DNA of 64,000 nt from positions 1 to 64,000 of the forward strand of contig NZ_AZHT01000098.1 in assembly GCF_000599605.1 (NCBI RefSeq), given 5' to 3'. Below are positions 43,620 through 52,903 of this stretch, piece by piece (position 1 is the stretch's first letter; each line of letters begins with the position of its first letter). Position numbers and translations under genes: made by a program. Origin of the DNA: Prevotella sp. HJM029 (GTDB taxonomy: Bacteria > Bacteroidota > Bacteroidia > Bacteroidales > Bacteroidaceae). The notes below the pieces were generated by a model that was not told the DNA's origin, made no database searches, and was given only the letters and a program-made list of their open reading frames with translations.

Positions 43620-43885
43620 GTTGCTTACCCATCAGGTAGCTCGCATGGCGCCATTTTGTGCTGACTTACGCGTAAGTCGCGCTGCTTTTGCTCGTTTTGC
43701 CTCGACTTACGCGTAAGCAAGCCCACTTTTTGCCATTTCAACCCTGCTTACGCGTAAGTCGAAGCGTTTTTATTTTTTCCAGCGTGACTTACGCGTAAGC
43801 AAGCCCATTTTTGCTCTTTTTGCGCCGACTTACGCGTAAGTCGCTCCATTTTGCCTTGATTTAGCCCTGCTTACACGTAAGCAAC
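43620..43885. repeat. Array 3: seven 41-bp tandem repeats of a CTTACGCGTAAG palindrome
   Basis: The perfect 12-bp palindrome CTTACGCGTAAG begins at 43665, 43706, 43747, 43788 and 43829. Degenerate copies start at 43624 (CTTACC...GGTAG) and 43870 (CTTACACGTAAG). All are exactly 41 bases apart. Flanks vary between GA..TC and GC..GC, keeping the dyad 14-16 bp long in several units. Linkers are T-rich and differ. The interval 43483-44090 has no gene apart from this and the terminator. Confidence 0.92.
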
Positions 43886-44090
43886 ACCACCCTTTATAGC
43901 AGCAACAAAGGTGGCTTTGGCAAGCCTTTCCGTTTTAGTAAAACAAACTTAAAAAACAAATGATTAAGCCTTAATTTGCATAATTAAGAACACAAAACAC
44001 CCACTATTTGCAGAATTCTACTTAAATTTGCAGCCAAAAGTCATTAAATAATAGGATTTGCTCCTGGCTTTCCATCAGGAAAAGAATGCA

Positions 44091-45479
44091 ATGAAACAGA
44101 AATTATTCCTCTTCACCATATGTTGCACGACACTATGTGCACTGACTTCGTGCCTAAAAAGCAACGATGACACTGGCATCACCTATCACGATGCTGCCAT
44201 TACAGCCTTTTCTGTGGGCACACTCAAATACAACAAGTTGGTGAACGACACGCATGGCAACGACTCTATCGCCCACACTACGCTCAATGGTGCGACTTAT
44301 CGTTTCTATATCGACCAGATTCGGCATGAAATTTACAACGCCGATTCGCTGCCCTATGGCGTAGACGTGAGCAAAGTGGTGTGCAACCTGACGGCCAAAA
44401 ACGAAGGCTTGGTGGTCTATAAGCCCGCAGGTTCCACCGAATTTAATTATTTCTCGACCAACGACTCCATCGACTTCACACAGCCACGCACGTTTCGTGT
44501 TTATAGTCCCGATGGCAGTTCTGACTACAACGACTACACCATTCGCGTGAATGTGCGCCACTATCCCGAAGGAAGATTTGCATGGAATGCCACCGCCTAC
44601 ACTGCCTCTGCCTTGCAAGGACTCACGATGATGAAGGCCGTAGCGCTCAATCATCGTCTCTTTGTCATGGGCTTTAAGAACGGACAGGCGCATCTTTATG
44701 CCACAGCCAATAACCAACCCACGGGCTGGAGCGAGCTAACAATGAACGTTGTGATGGGCGAAACGGCCGTCAACAGCCTCACAACTGACGGGCAACACCT
44801 CTTTACTTATAGCAATGGCGGCGTGTATCGCAGCACAGATGGGCAGATATGGCAGCTCATGAGCACACCCACACTGCAGCAAATCGCAGGCTACGACGAC
44901 GGAAAGCTCTATGCTGTAGCCGCAGGAGCACTGCTGGTTTCGGCTGATGATGGTGTCAACTGGAGCGCAGAAACGCTGCAAGACAACAGCAACGACCTGC
45001 CACAAAGCTGTCTTCACCTGCTGTCTTTCGCTTCAAGAGTGAATGCTAACGTGCACAATCTTGTGCTCATCGGCAACCCTGCAACAAGCGTTTCCACTGG
45101 CGCACAGGCACAACTTTGGAGCACTACCCTCAACAATGCCGCCGCAACCCACGCATGGAGTTACTATGGATTGGCGCAATCGACATTGCAAGCACCACGC
45201 TTAGCACAACTGCAAGTGGTGAAAATCGGCGAAAACTTGATTGCTTTCGGTGGACAAGGGCTCGGAACCAACACGCAAACAGCGTTTAAACAATTCTACA
45301 TCAGTGGAGATCAAGGCCTCACTTGGCATCAGAATGCCGACCTAAAGAAGCCTATTGGTTTCGAAAACAACGAACTTGCCGCAGCCATTGCCCTCGATGA
45401 TGAACAAAATGTGTGGCTCATCACCTCGAAAACAGGTAAGGTGTGGAAAACCAACACCGCAGGCTTGCGCAACCCATAA
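44091..45479 (+). CDS. DUF6242-type lipoprotein
   Basis: 462 residues from the ATG at 44091 (MKQKLFLFTICC); the longer frame starts with a TTG and is less likely. The lipobox LTSC is at about residues 18-21, so the mature protein is lipid-anchored, probably at the outer membrane. An N-terminal Ig-like part (TIRVNVRHYPEG) leads into a beta-propeller-like region with repeated SxDGxxW blocks (STDGQIWQLMS, SADDGVNWSAE, SGDQGLTWHQN). Function unknown; such Asp-box-like repeats often form sialidase-like propellers. Twelve bases separate its stop from the next gene. Confidence 0.82.
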   Translation: MKQKLFLFTICCTTLCALTSCLKSNDDTGITYHDAAITAFSVGTLKYNKLVNDTHGNDSIAHTTLNGATYRFYIDQIRHEIYNADSLPYGVDVSKVVCNLTAKNEGLVVYKPAGSTEFNYFSTNDSIDFTQPRTFRVYSPDGSSDYNDYTIRVNVRHYPEGRFAWNATAYTASALQGLTMMKAVALNHRLFVMGFKNGQAHLYATANNQPTGWSELTMNVVMGETAVNSLTTDGQHLFTYSNGGVYRSTDGQIWQLMSTPTLQQIAGYDDGKLYAVAAGALLVSADDGVNWSAETLQDNSNDLPQSCLHLLSFASRVNANVHNLVLIGNPATSVSTGAQAQLWSTTLNNAAATHAWSYYGLAQSTLQAPRLAQLQVVKIGENLIAFGGQGLGTNTQTAFKQFYISGDQGLTWHQNADLKKPIGFENNELAAAIALDDEQNVWLITSKTGKVWKTNTAGLRNP

Positions 45480-45491
45480 AATCGTTTCATT

Positions 45492-46169
45492 GTGCGAACA
45501 ACCCTATTTACGCTTCTTTTCAGCCTGCCGTTCACAACCATTACGGCACAAACCGACGACCAATATCTCATGGAGATGGGCGGCGGAATAGGCTTATTGG
45601 GCTATTTAGGTGACTACAACAACAACCTCACCCGTTGCTTACAACCCCTGTTTACATTGTCTATGCGCCGCAACTTCAACCCCTATACGGCCATAGAATG
45701 GGGCGCAGGCATCGGCCAACTGAAAGGAAATGCGCGCCAAGCAACCACATACACGCCAACGATGGGCAGCTACCCAGCCCAGTTTAGCCACACGTTGGTC
45801 GACACACATGCCACCTTTGAGTATCATTTCTGGCCTTATGGCACGGGCAACGACTACTATCATGCCCAACGCTTCACACCCTATCTCTTCGCAGGTGTGG
45901 GCGCAACCTATGTCAAAGGAACACAGAAAAAGCTTTTCACAGCCAACATTCCACTCGGAATCGGTGTAAAATATAAAATCAACAAGCGTGTCAATGCAGC
46001 ACTCTCATGGGCTATTCACTTCGCCACAAGTGACAAGTTGGACGGCATAAAAGACCCCGTTGGCATCCCTTCGAGCGGACTTTTGAAGAACACGGATGCC
46101 TATTCGATGCTGCAATTCGCACTCACCTACAGCTTCAAAGCAAAGTGTGCGACGTGTAATAAAGATTAA
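45492..46169 (+). CDS. DUF6089-type outer-membrane beta-barrel protein
   Basis: 225 residues from a GTG start, chosen because the signal peptide ([19 protein letters not shown]) begins right there. A beta-barrel follows ([63 protein letters not shown]) with a final strand [15 protein letters not shown]. This family regularly sits before uppS and bamA in Bacteroidales, so a part in envelope assembly is possible. uppS starts two bases after its stop. Confidence 0.85.
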   Translation: MRTTLFTLLFSLPFTTITAQTDDQYLMEMGGGIGLLGYLGDYNNNLTRCLQPLFTLSMRRNFNPYTAIEWGAGIGQLKGNARQATTYTPTMGSYPAQFSHTLVDTHATFEYHFWPYGTGNDYYHAQRFTPYLFAGVGATYVKGTQKKLFTANIPLGIGVKYKINKRVNAALSWAIHFATSDKLDGIKDPVGIPSSGLLKNTDAYSMLQFALTYSFKAKCATCNKD

Positions 46170-46170
46170 T

Positions 46171-46938
46171 ATGGTTATGAATGAATTGTCGTTAGATAGA
46201 ACAAAAATTCCACAACACATTGCAATCATCATGGATGGCAATGGGCGTTGGGCTGCAGAAAAAGGACAACCTCGTCGCTATGGGCATCAAGCTGGTGTTG
46301 ATGCGGTGAAGAAGATTGCAGCTGAAGCCACACGCCTCGGTGTGAAATATTTGACGCTCTACACCTTTTCAACTGAGAATTGGAACCGCCCTGCCGACGA
46401 AATCAGCGCACTCATGGGCTTAGTGCTCACCTCTTTAGAAGATGAAATCTTTATGAAGAACAACGTGCGCTTTCGCGTAATAGGCGAACTTTCGCGCTTA
46501 CCCGAAGACGTAAGACAGAAACTTCACGAGACAGAGGAGCGCACAAAGCACAACGACACCATGACGATGGTGGTGGCATTGAGTTACAGTTCGCGCTGGG
46601 AAATCACACGAGCTGTACAAAAAATCGTAGCCGAACAGCAGGCAGCACGGCAAGAAGGCCGGCCTGAACCACCCATTACCGAAGAGACTTTAGCGCAACA
46701 TCTGTGCACAAACTTCATGCCTGATCCCGATTTACTCATTCGAACAGGGGGCGAACTGCGTGTGAGCAACTATCTGTTGTGGCAAATAGCCTATTCAGAA
46801 CTCTATTTCTGTGACACCTATTGGCCTGACTTTAAAGAAGAAGACCTGCACAAAGCGATTGCAGATTACCAACATCGTCAACGCCGATTTGGCAAAACAG
46901 GGGCACAAATTGATGCCGAAGCTCCCACGAACAAATAA
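46171..46938 (+). CDS. uppS: Isoprenyl (undecaprenyl) diphosphate synthase
   Basis: 255 residues from the ATG at 46171 (MVMNELSL); the frame is open further upstream, but that overlaps the DUF6089 gene. The active-site block [10 protein letters not shown] has catalytic D22, FSTENW follows, and the C-terminal [23 protein letters not shown] binds the diphosphate of IPP. It makes the C55 carrier for peptidoglycan and surface glycans. It lies in a run with bamA, skp genes and murI, all envelope biogenesis. Confidence 0.96.
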   Translation: MVMNELSLDRTKIPQHIAIIMDGNGRWAAEKGQPRRYGHQAGVDAVKKIAAEATRLGVKYLTLYTFSTENWNRPADEISALMGLVLTSLEDEIFMKNNVRFRVIGELSRLPEDVRQKLHETEERTKHNDTMTMVVALSYSSRWEITRAVQKIVAEQQAARQEGRPEPPITEETLAQHLCTNFMPDPDLLIRTGGELRVSNYLLWQIAYSELYFCDTYWPDFKEEDLHKAIADYQHRQRRFGKTGAQIDAEAPTNK

Positions 46939-46965
46939 GAATAACGTTTCGAAATAGTATCGATA

Positions 46966-49593
46966 ATGAACAATATAAGAAAAGTAATTTTCATCTTAGC
47001 TGCAGGCTTTGCCTATCACACAGCCCTCTATGCACAAGACAAAATCGTGTTTCCCGACATCTCTTATGCCGGGACACCACGCGTTTGTGTTATTGGTGGC
47101 ATCAAAGTGTCGGGCATACAAGGCTATGAAGATTACATGCTCACGGGCATTTCCGGCCTACAAGTAGGACAAGAAATCACCGTTCCTGGCACCGATATCA
47201 CCAATGCCGTGAAGCGCTATTGGCGACATGGGTTATTTTCCAATGTGCAAATCTCAGCCGATTCGATTGTTGGCAACAAGATTTATCTCAATATTGCCCT
47301 ACAAGCACGTCCGCGTGTGTCGACCATTAACTACACGGGACTGAAAAAAAGTGAGCGCGACGACATGGAAAATAAGTTAGGATTGCTGAAAGGTTCTCAG
47401 ATAACGCCCAACATGATTGACCGTGCTAAGATTTTAGCCAAGCGCTATTTCGATGATAAAGGATTTAAGAATGCTGAGATCAACATCACACAACGCGAAG
47501 ATGTGGCCAACAAAGGGCAAGTCATCTTGGATGTGAATGTAGATAAAAAGCAAAAGATGAAGGTGCGCCGCATCATCATTGAGGGAAACAAAGCCCTCAC
47601 CTCGAGCCAGATAAAAGGTGGCTTATTCAAAAAAGGTGCATTCTCTAAAATCCACGAAGCCGGCACCTTGGGCAGCTTTTTAAAAGCAAAGAAATTCACA
47701 CCCGAGCGCTGGGAAACCGATAGAAAGAACCTCATCGACAAATATAATGAGAATGGTTTCCGCGATGCTACCATTTTAAAAGATAGCGTTTGGACAGCCG
47801 ATGATAAGCATGTTGATGTCTATGTAAAGGTAAAAGAAGGTCAACGCTACTACTTGCGCAATGTCACTTGGGTAGGAAATACCGTTTATCCCACCGAACA
47901 GCTCAATGCAATGCTTGGCATGAAGAAAGGAGATGTCTACAATCAGAAGCTCCTTACCAAGCGCATCAGCTCGGATGATGATGCGATCTCCAACCTCTAT
48001 TACAACCATGGCTACGTGTTTTCGCACATCGAACCCACTGAAGTCAACATTGATGGCGACTCCATTGATCTCGAAATGCGTGTCACCGAAGGACCACAAG
48101 CCTATTTAAGTCATGTGCGCATCAACGGAAACACGCGCCTTTATGAGAATGTTGTGCGGCGAGAACTGCGCACAAAGCCCGGCGATCTCTTCTCACGTGA
48201 GGCGCTGATGCGCTCATTGCGCGAAATACAATCAATGGGTCATTTCGATCCTGAGAAGAGTTCTAACCCCGATGTAACGCCCAATCAAGAAGATGGAACC
48301 GTTGATATCACTTACAACCTCGAGCAAAAGAGCAACGACCAGATTGAATTCTCTTTAGGATGGGGACAAACAGGTGTCATCGGTCGTGTGGGATTAAAAC
48401 TCAATAACTTCTCAATGGCCAACCTCTTCCGCAAGAATAAAGAACGCAGAGGCTTTATGCCTATCGGTGATGGTGAGGTGTTGAGCCTTGGTGCACAAAC
48501 AAATGGTAAATATTATCAAAGCTATAACGCCAGCTACTCCACCAACTGGCTCGGCGGAAAGCGACCCAATCAGTTCAGCCTTGGTGGCTATTTCAGCAAG
48601 ATGACCGATGTGTCGAGTAGCTATTACAATGATGCCTACCGCCAAAACTACCTCAGTTCCTACTATGGCAACTATGGTTATGGTTATAATGGTAGCAGCC
48701 TGTATCAGAATTACCTCGACCCCGACACCTATATGCTCAACTATGGTGTCAGCGTTGGATGGGGAAAACGCTTGCGATGGCCAGATGATTACTTTGTGCT
48801 CTCTACTCAGTTGGGCTATCAACGCTATGAGTTGAAGAACTGGCGCTACTTCCTCATGAGCAATGGTGCAGCCAACAACCTCAACTTGAGCATCTCGTTG
48901 AGCCGCACATCAACTGATAATCCGCTCTTTCCACGCTATGGTTCCGACTTCACAGCCAGCGTAACCATCACACCACCTTGGAGCCTTTGGAACAAAAAGG
49001 ATTATCGCCACCTGGCTATGAACCCCAATTCTCCAACCTTCTCTGCCGAGCAACAGGAGAAATATCGGTGGATAGAATATCACAAATGGAAATTTAAAGC
49101 ACGCACATACACGGCATTAAGCGGTGGACAAAAGTGCTTTGTGCTCATGACTCGCATGGAGTTAGGCCTCTTAGGCAGCTACAATAAATACAAGAAATCA
49201 CCATTCGAAACCTATTATGTCGGTGGTGATGGCATGAGCGGAAGCTCCTCAACCTATGCCGATGAAACGATAGGTCTGCGCGGATATGAAAATGGTTCGC
49301 TCGCTTATAATGGCTATGCCTACGACCGTTTCACCATGGAGTTGCGTTATCCGTTAATGTTAGGCAACACCACCATCTACGGATTGGGCTTTGTTGAAGC
49401 CGGAAATGCGTGGGACGACACCCGCAAATTCAATCCCTTTGATATGAAACGCAGTGCCGGTCTCGGTGTACGCATCTATCTTCCCATGGTGGGCTTGATG
49501 GGTATCGACTGGGCCTACGGTTTCGATCGCGACAACGTCAACAATCGAAAAGGTGGCAGTCAGTTCCACTTCATCTTAGGACAGGAATTTTAA
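46966..49593 (+). CDS. bamA: Outer-membrane assembly factor BamA (Omp85)
   Basis: 875 residues. A signal peptide ends at LYAQ. Five POTRA-like domains occupy about residues 30-440 (RYWRHGLFSNVQISAD, IIIEGNKALTSSQI, VTWVGNTVYPTEQL, VRINGNTRLYENVVRRELRTKPGDLF). The Omp85 barrel follows, with the lid-loop motif GLRGYENGS (VRGF-type) and a C-terminal Phe (FILGQEF). A Tyr/Gly/Asn-rich insert near residues 545-590 is unusual and probably an extracellular loop. BamA inserts beta-barrel proteins such as the porins and SusC here. The skp-like genes follow. Confidence 0.96.
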   Translation: MNNIRKVIFILAAGFAYHTALYAQDKIVFPDISYAGTPRVCVIGGIKVSGIQGYEDYMLTGISGLQVGQEITVPGTDITNAVKRYWRHGLFSNVQISADSIVGNKIYLNIALQARPRVSTINYTGLKKSERDDMENKLGLLKGSQITPNMIDRAKILAKRYFDDKGFKNAEINITQREDVANKGQVILDVNVDKKQKMKVRRIIIEGNKALTSSQIKGGLFKKGAFSKIHEAGTLGSFLKAKKFTPERWETDRKNLIDKYNENGFRDATILKDSVWTADDKHVDVYVKVKEGQRYYLRNVTWVGNTVYPTEQLNAMLGMKKGDVYNQKLLTKRISSDDDAISNLYYNHGYVFSHIEPTEVNIDGDSIDLEMRVTEGPQAYLSHVRINGNTRLYENVVRRELRTKPGDLFSREALMRSLREIQSMGHFDPEKSSNPDVTPNQEDGTVDITYNLEQKSNDQIEFSLGWGQTGVIGRVGLKLNNFSMANLFRKNKERRGFMPIGDGEVLSLGAQTNGKYYQSYNASYSTNWLGGKRPNQFSLGGYFSKMTDVSSSYYNDAYRQNYLSSYYGNYGYGYNGSSLYQNYLDPDTYMLNYGVSVGWGKRLRWPDDYFVLSTQLGYQRYELKNWRYFLMSNGAANNLNLSISLSRTSTDNPLFPRYGSDFTASVTITPPWSLWNKKDYRHLAMNPNSPTFSAEQQEKYRWIEYHKWKFKARTYTALSGGQKCFVLMTRMELGLLGSYNKYKKSPFETYYVGGDGMSGSSSTYADETIGLRGYENGSLAYNGYAYDRFTMELRYPLMLGNTTIYGLGFVEAGNAWDDTRKFNPFDMKRSAGLGVRIYLPMVGLMGIDWAYGFDRDNVNNRKGGSQFHFILGQEF

Positions 49594-49758
49594 AATAACT
49601 CATATAAAAAGTAAAAACATGCAGATGGGATGACAAAAGCTATCGAATGGTGTCACAATGCAGTGCACTTTATTCCGCAATATGGCGCACTTTGCGATGC
49701 CTTTCGGTAACGCGCTCATCCGCAGGACTATAAAACAACAAGAAGAAAGGATGTGAAC

Positions 49759-50301
49759 ATGAAACAGAAACTCATTCGGAAAAATGGTTTGCGCCTACTG
49801 ATTGCGCTACTTGCCATGGCACTCTTGCCCACAATGGCACATGCACAGAAATTTGCTTTGATTGACATGGAATATATTCTAAAGAACATTCCCGCCTACG
49901 AGCGCGCCAATGAGCAACTCAATCAAACCAGCAAAAAGTGGCAAGCTGAGGTTGAAGCCCTCAACAACGAGGCCAGCACACTCTATAAGAACTATCAAAA
50001 CGAGGTGGCGTTTCTCTCGCAAGAGCAGAAAAAGGCTAAGCAAGAGCAAATCATGAACAAAGAAAAAGCTGCTGCCGACCTCAAGAAACGCTACTTTGGT
50101 CCTGAGGGAGAGCTCTTTAAAAAGCGCGAAAGTCTCATGGCTCCCATACAGGAAGAGGTATATAACGCGGTGAAAGAGGTGGCCGATTATCGTGGCTACA
50201 GCCTCGTGCTCGACCGTTCCAGCGACCAAAGCATCATCTTTGGCAGTCCCAGAATCGACATCTCGAATGAGGTGTTGCAACGTTTAGGTTACAACCGATA
50301 A
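49759..50301 (+). CDS. skp: OmpH/Skp-family periplasmic chaperone, copy 1
   Basis: 180 residues from the ATG at 49759 (a GTG two codons earlier is also possible). A signal peptide ends AHAQ. The mature part starts KFALIDMEYILKNIPAYERAN, typical of OmpH, then has a long coiled coil (about 45-130) and the closing strand GYSLVLDRSSDQSIIFGSPRIDISNEVLQRLG. Skp trimers hold unfolded outer-membrane proteins on the way to BamA, encoded 160 bases upstream. That gap (49594-49752) has only a GCGCACTTT-type repeat. Confidence 0.9.
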   Translation: MKQKLIRKNGLRLLIALLAMALLPTMAHAQKFALIDMEYILKNIPAYERANEQLNQTSKKWQAEVEALNNEASTLYKNYQNEVAFLSQEQKKAKQEQIMNKEKAAADLKKRYFGPEGELFKKRESLMAPIQEEVYNAVKEVADYRGYSLVLDRSSDQSIIFGSPRIDISNEVLQRLGYNR

Positions 50302-50343
50302 AAAGAATTATTTAATTAATATAAACAATAAAGACAAAACAAC

Positions 50344-50847
50344 ATGAAGAAGTTAGTTTTAATGTTGCTCATGTTTGCACCTTTAGCAACATTTGCACAA
50401 CAAAAATTTGGTCACATCAATGCACAAGAAGTGATGTCACAAATGCCTGAGTTCATCAAAGCACGTGGCGAAATGGAAGCCAAAGCAAAGCAATATGAGA
50501 ATGATCTCAAAGCTATGCAAGATGAATTGCAGCGCAAAAGCCAAGAGTATGACAAGAATAAGTCGACCATGAATGCTACCAAACAGCAGGAGACAGAGAC
50601 CGAGCTCAACAACCTCTACCAAAAGTATCAGCAGGCATTGCAAGACAACCAACAGTCATTGGCTAAGGAACAGCAAGACAAGATGCAACCCATCACCACC
50701 AAATTGGTAAACGCTATCAAGGCTGTTGGCCAGGCAGGCGGCTATGTTTACATCATGGATACCAGTGCTGGCATCCCCTATATCAGCTCTACTTTGAGCA
50801 AAGATGTTACAGCTGACGTGAAAGCGCAGCTCAACAAAATGAAATAA
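50344..50847 (+). CDS. skp: OmpH/Skp-family periplasmic chaperone, copy 2
   Basis: 167 residues. Signal peptide MKKLVLMLLMFAPLATFAQ; mature start QKFGHINAQEVMSQMPEFIKARGEM; central coiled coil rich in Gln/Lys/Glu; closing segment GGYVYIMDTSAGIPYISSTLSKDVTADV. It is most likely a Skp-like holdase for outer-membrane proteins. It lies 42 bases after copy 1, in the same transcript. The coiled-coil tips differ enough between copies that client range may differ (inference). Confidence 0.9.
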   Translation: MKKLVLMLLMFAPLATFAQQKFGHINAQEVMSQMPEFIKARGEMEAKAKQYENDLKAMQDELQRKSQEYDKNKSTMNATKQQETETELNNLYQKYQQALQDNQQSLAKEQQDKMQPITTKLVNAIKAVGQAGGYVYIMDTSAGIPYISSTLSKDVTADVKAQLNKMK

Positions 50848-51071
50848 GACCATACAAACAGCGCAGAAAAGAGGAGATGTCGAGAGGAAAGACACACTTC
50901 ATCGTGTGTCGATAGCACATGAACTATAGGGCATCACCCATGTGGACGCACAAATGGTGCGTCCCAACTTTCGTTTCATACAGATGCCTCGATACCCCCT
51001 CTTCGTGCGTTTTAACTGCCAACACCATGCCCATGGCATGATAAAGGCTCTCCCAACAACCCATTATCAAG

Positions 51072-51587
51072 ATGAAGAAAACATTTTTATTGCTCGCCTT
51101 CGCTTGTGTATGTACACTCATGCAAGCACAAACCTCATTCAAATATGGCTACCTTAGCTTTGAGACAGCACTCAAAGCCATGCCTGACTATGCTGCAGCC
51201 GAGCGTAATTTAGCTGATTTAAAAGCAAAATATCAGGCAGAAGCACAGCGCGTAGAAGATGAGTTCAATAAGAAATATGAGCTCTTTTTAGATGGTCAGC
51301 GCACCTTTCCGCTACCCATCTTGCGCAAACGCCAGGCCGAAATTCAAGAGCTTTTAGAGAAGAATGCGGCCTTTGCAGCTGAGTCTAAACGGCTATTAGA
51401 GCAGGCAGAACAAGACGCTAAAGCACCTGTCTTGGCACGCTTACGTACTGTTCTTAACCGCATTGGTACTGATCGGGGATATGCTTTCATTCTTAACACC
51501 GACAACAATGCCGTGCCTTTCGTCAACAAAGCGATGGGCGAAGACATCAATGCCTTGGTAAAGGACATCGTTAATCGCCAGCAGTAA
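51072..51587 (+). CDS. skp: OmpH/Skp-family periplasmic chaperone, copy 3
   Basis: 171 residues. Signal peptide MKKTFLLLAFACVCTLMQAQ; mature start TSFKYGYLSFETALKAMPDYAAAE; coiled coil with YELFLDGQRTFPLPILRKRQAE in the turn; end RGYAFILNTDNNAVPFVNKAMGEDINALV. It is more diverged than copies 1 and 2. Its TAA stop shares a base with the ATG of murI (TAATG), so the chaperone and the peptidoglycan gene are translationally coupled. The 224-base gap before it shows no gene. Confidence 0.88.
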   Translation: MKKTFLLLAFACVCTLMQAQTSFKYGYLSFETALKAMPDYAAAERNLADLKAKYQAEAQRVEDEFNKKYELFLDGQRTFPLPILRKRQAEIQELLEKNAAFAAESKRLLEQAEQDAKAPVLARLRTVLNRIGTDRGYAFILNTDNNAVPFVNKAMGEDINALVKDIVNRQQ

Positions 51588-52420
51588 TGCCCCTTTCGCA
51601 ACAACCTGGCCCCATAGGGGTATTCGATTCGGGCTATGGTGGCCTCACTATCCTACATGGCATCCGCCACCAGCTGCCGCAATACGACTACCTTTATCTG
51701 GGAGACAATGCACGTGCGCCCTATGGTACACGCTCGTTTGATGTGGTTTATCAGTTCACTCGTCAAGCAGTCATCAAACTTTTTGAGTTGGGTTGTCAAC
51801 TGATTATCTTAGGTTGTAACACCGCATCGGCCAAGGCTTTACGCAGCATTCAGCAACATGACTTGCCTCATCTTGATGCCAATCGACGTGTATTGGGTGT
51901 CATTCGACCGACAGCTGAGGTCATTGGAACGCTCACATCGAACAACCATGTGGGGCTCTTGGCCACCGAAGGCACCGTGAAGAGCAACAGCTATACGCTC
52001 GAAATACAGAAACTTTGGCCGGCAATCAAGGTCACAGGTGTGGCTTGTCCGTTCTGGGTTCCGTTGGTAGAATATGGCGAAGCCAACAGTCCTGGTGCCG
52101 ATTATTTTGTAAAAAAGCGAATGGATGAGCTCATGTCGCGCGATCCTCTCATCGATACTGTCATCTTAGGTTGCACGCACTATCCGCTGTTGCTGCCCAA
52201 GATTAAGAAATATGCCAGCTCCAATGTACGCATTGTTCCGCAAGGTGAATATGTAGCCCATAGTCTTCAGGACTACCTTTCGCGCCATCCTGAAATGGAA
52301 AGCAGGCTCACCAAGGAGGGAACCTGCCATTATTTCACCACCGAAAATCCCTTAAAATTTCAGGAAAGTGCACAGATTTTCCTGCACGAAAAGGTGGATG
52401 TGGAGCACATCGCCTTGTAA
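51587..52420 (+). CDS. murI: Glutamate racemase
   Basis: 277 residues. FDSGYGGLTI opens the protein. The two catalytic cysteines are C77 in GCNTASA and C196 in GCTHYPLLLP, and LGDNARAPYGTRS is the substrate loop. It makes D-glutamate for peptidoglycan. The start overlaps the stop of the third skp-like gene by one base. It closes the envelope cluster uppS-bamA-skp-murI. Confidence 0.96.
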   Translation: MPLSQQPGPIGVFDSGYGGLTILHGIRHQLPQYDYLYLGDNARAPYGTRSFDVVYQFTRQAVIKLFELGCQLIILGCNTASAKALRSIQQHDLPHLDANRRVLGVIRPTAEVIGTLTSNNHVGLLATEGTVKSNSYTLEIQKLWPAIKVTGVACPFWVPLVEYGEANSPGADYFVKKRMDELMSRDPLIDTVILGCTHYPLLLPKIKKYASSNVRIVPQGEYVAHSLQDYLSRHPEMESRLTKEGTCHYFTTENPLKFQESAQIFLHEKVDVEHIAL

Positions 52421-52506
52421 ATTCTACCTTTAAAAAGAAGTACTTACATCCCATTGCAGCGCATCATTGCGCATGTAACAGCACACGACGCAAGGAAAAG
52501 CCACCG

Positions 52507-52887
52507 CTATTTGGCCATTTTTCCTTGCGTTTCGTTTTCCCATTGCTGCCACTCTTCCATAGCTTGCTGCCAATCTGTGGCACCATTATCGAGGCCTTCT
52601 TGCTGTCGTTCAGTAGCTTCGCGGGCACGAACCTGCTCCCATTTCGCCTTCATGGCAGCGATAGTGACCTCGTCTAAAATCTGAATGGCACCGCGATTGA
52701 TAGCGGCTTGCAGTTCGGTTTCGCCGAAAGCCTTGCCGGGTTGGTTGAAATCTGAGATGCTAAACCCATAGCCGATGCGCAAATCATGGCGCACTAATTT
52801 CTGTTTTAAACGGTTACCGGCGTTCTTAAGGCGCAGCAACTTCTTGATTTCAGCAATCTCTTTGGCCGAGAATTTGTTTCTTCCCAT
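52507..52887 (-). CDS. Conserved hypothetical protein (MGRNKFS family)
   Basis: 126 residues from the ATG at 52887 (MGRNKFSAKEIAEIKKLLRLK); the frame extends two codons to a TTG that is unlikely to be used. It is basic and helical, with a conserved block RIGYGFSISDFNQPGKAFGETEL and a charged Gln/Glu-rich C-terminus. I recall similar proteins across Bacteroidales, without known function. It is the last gene of a three-gene minus-strand group after the M28 gene (16 bases apart). Confidence 0.78.
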   Translation of the reverse strand: MGRNKFSAKEIAEIKKLLRLKNAGNRLKQKLVRHDLRIGYGFSISDFNQPGKAFGETELQAAINRGAIQILDEVTIAAMKAKWEQVRAREATERQQEGLDNGATDWQQAMEEWQQWENETQGKMAK

Positions 52888-52903
52888 GTGCAAAAAACCT
52901 TTA

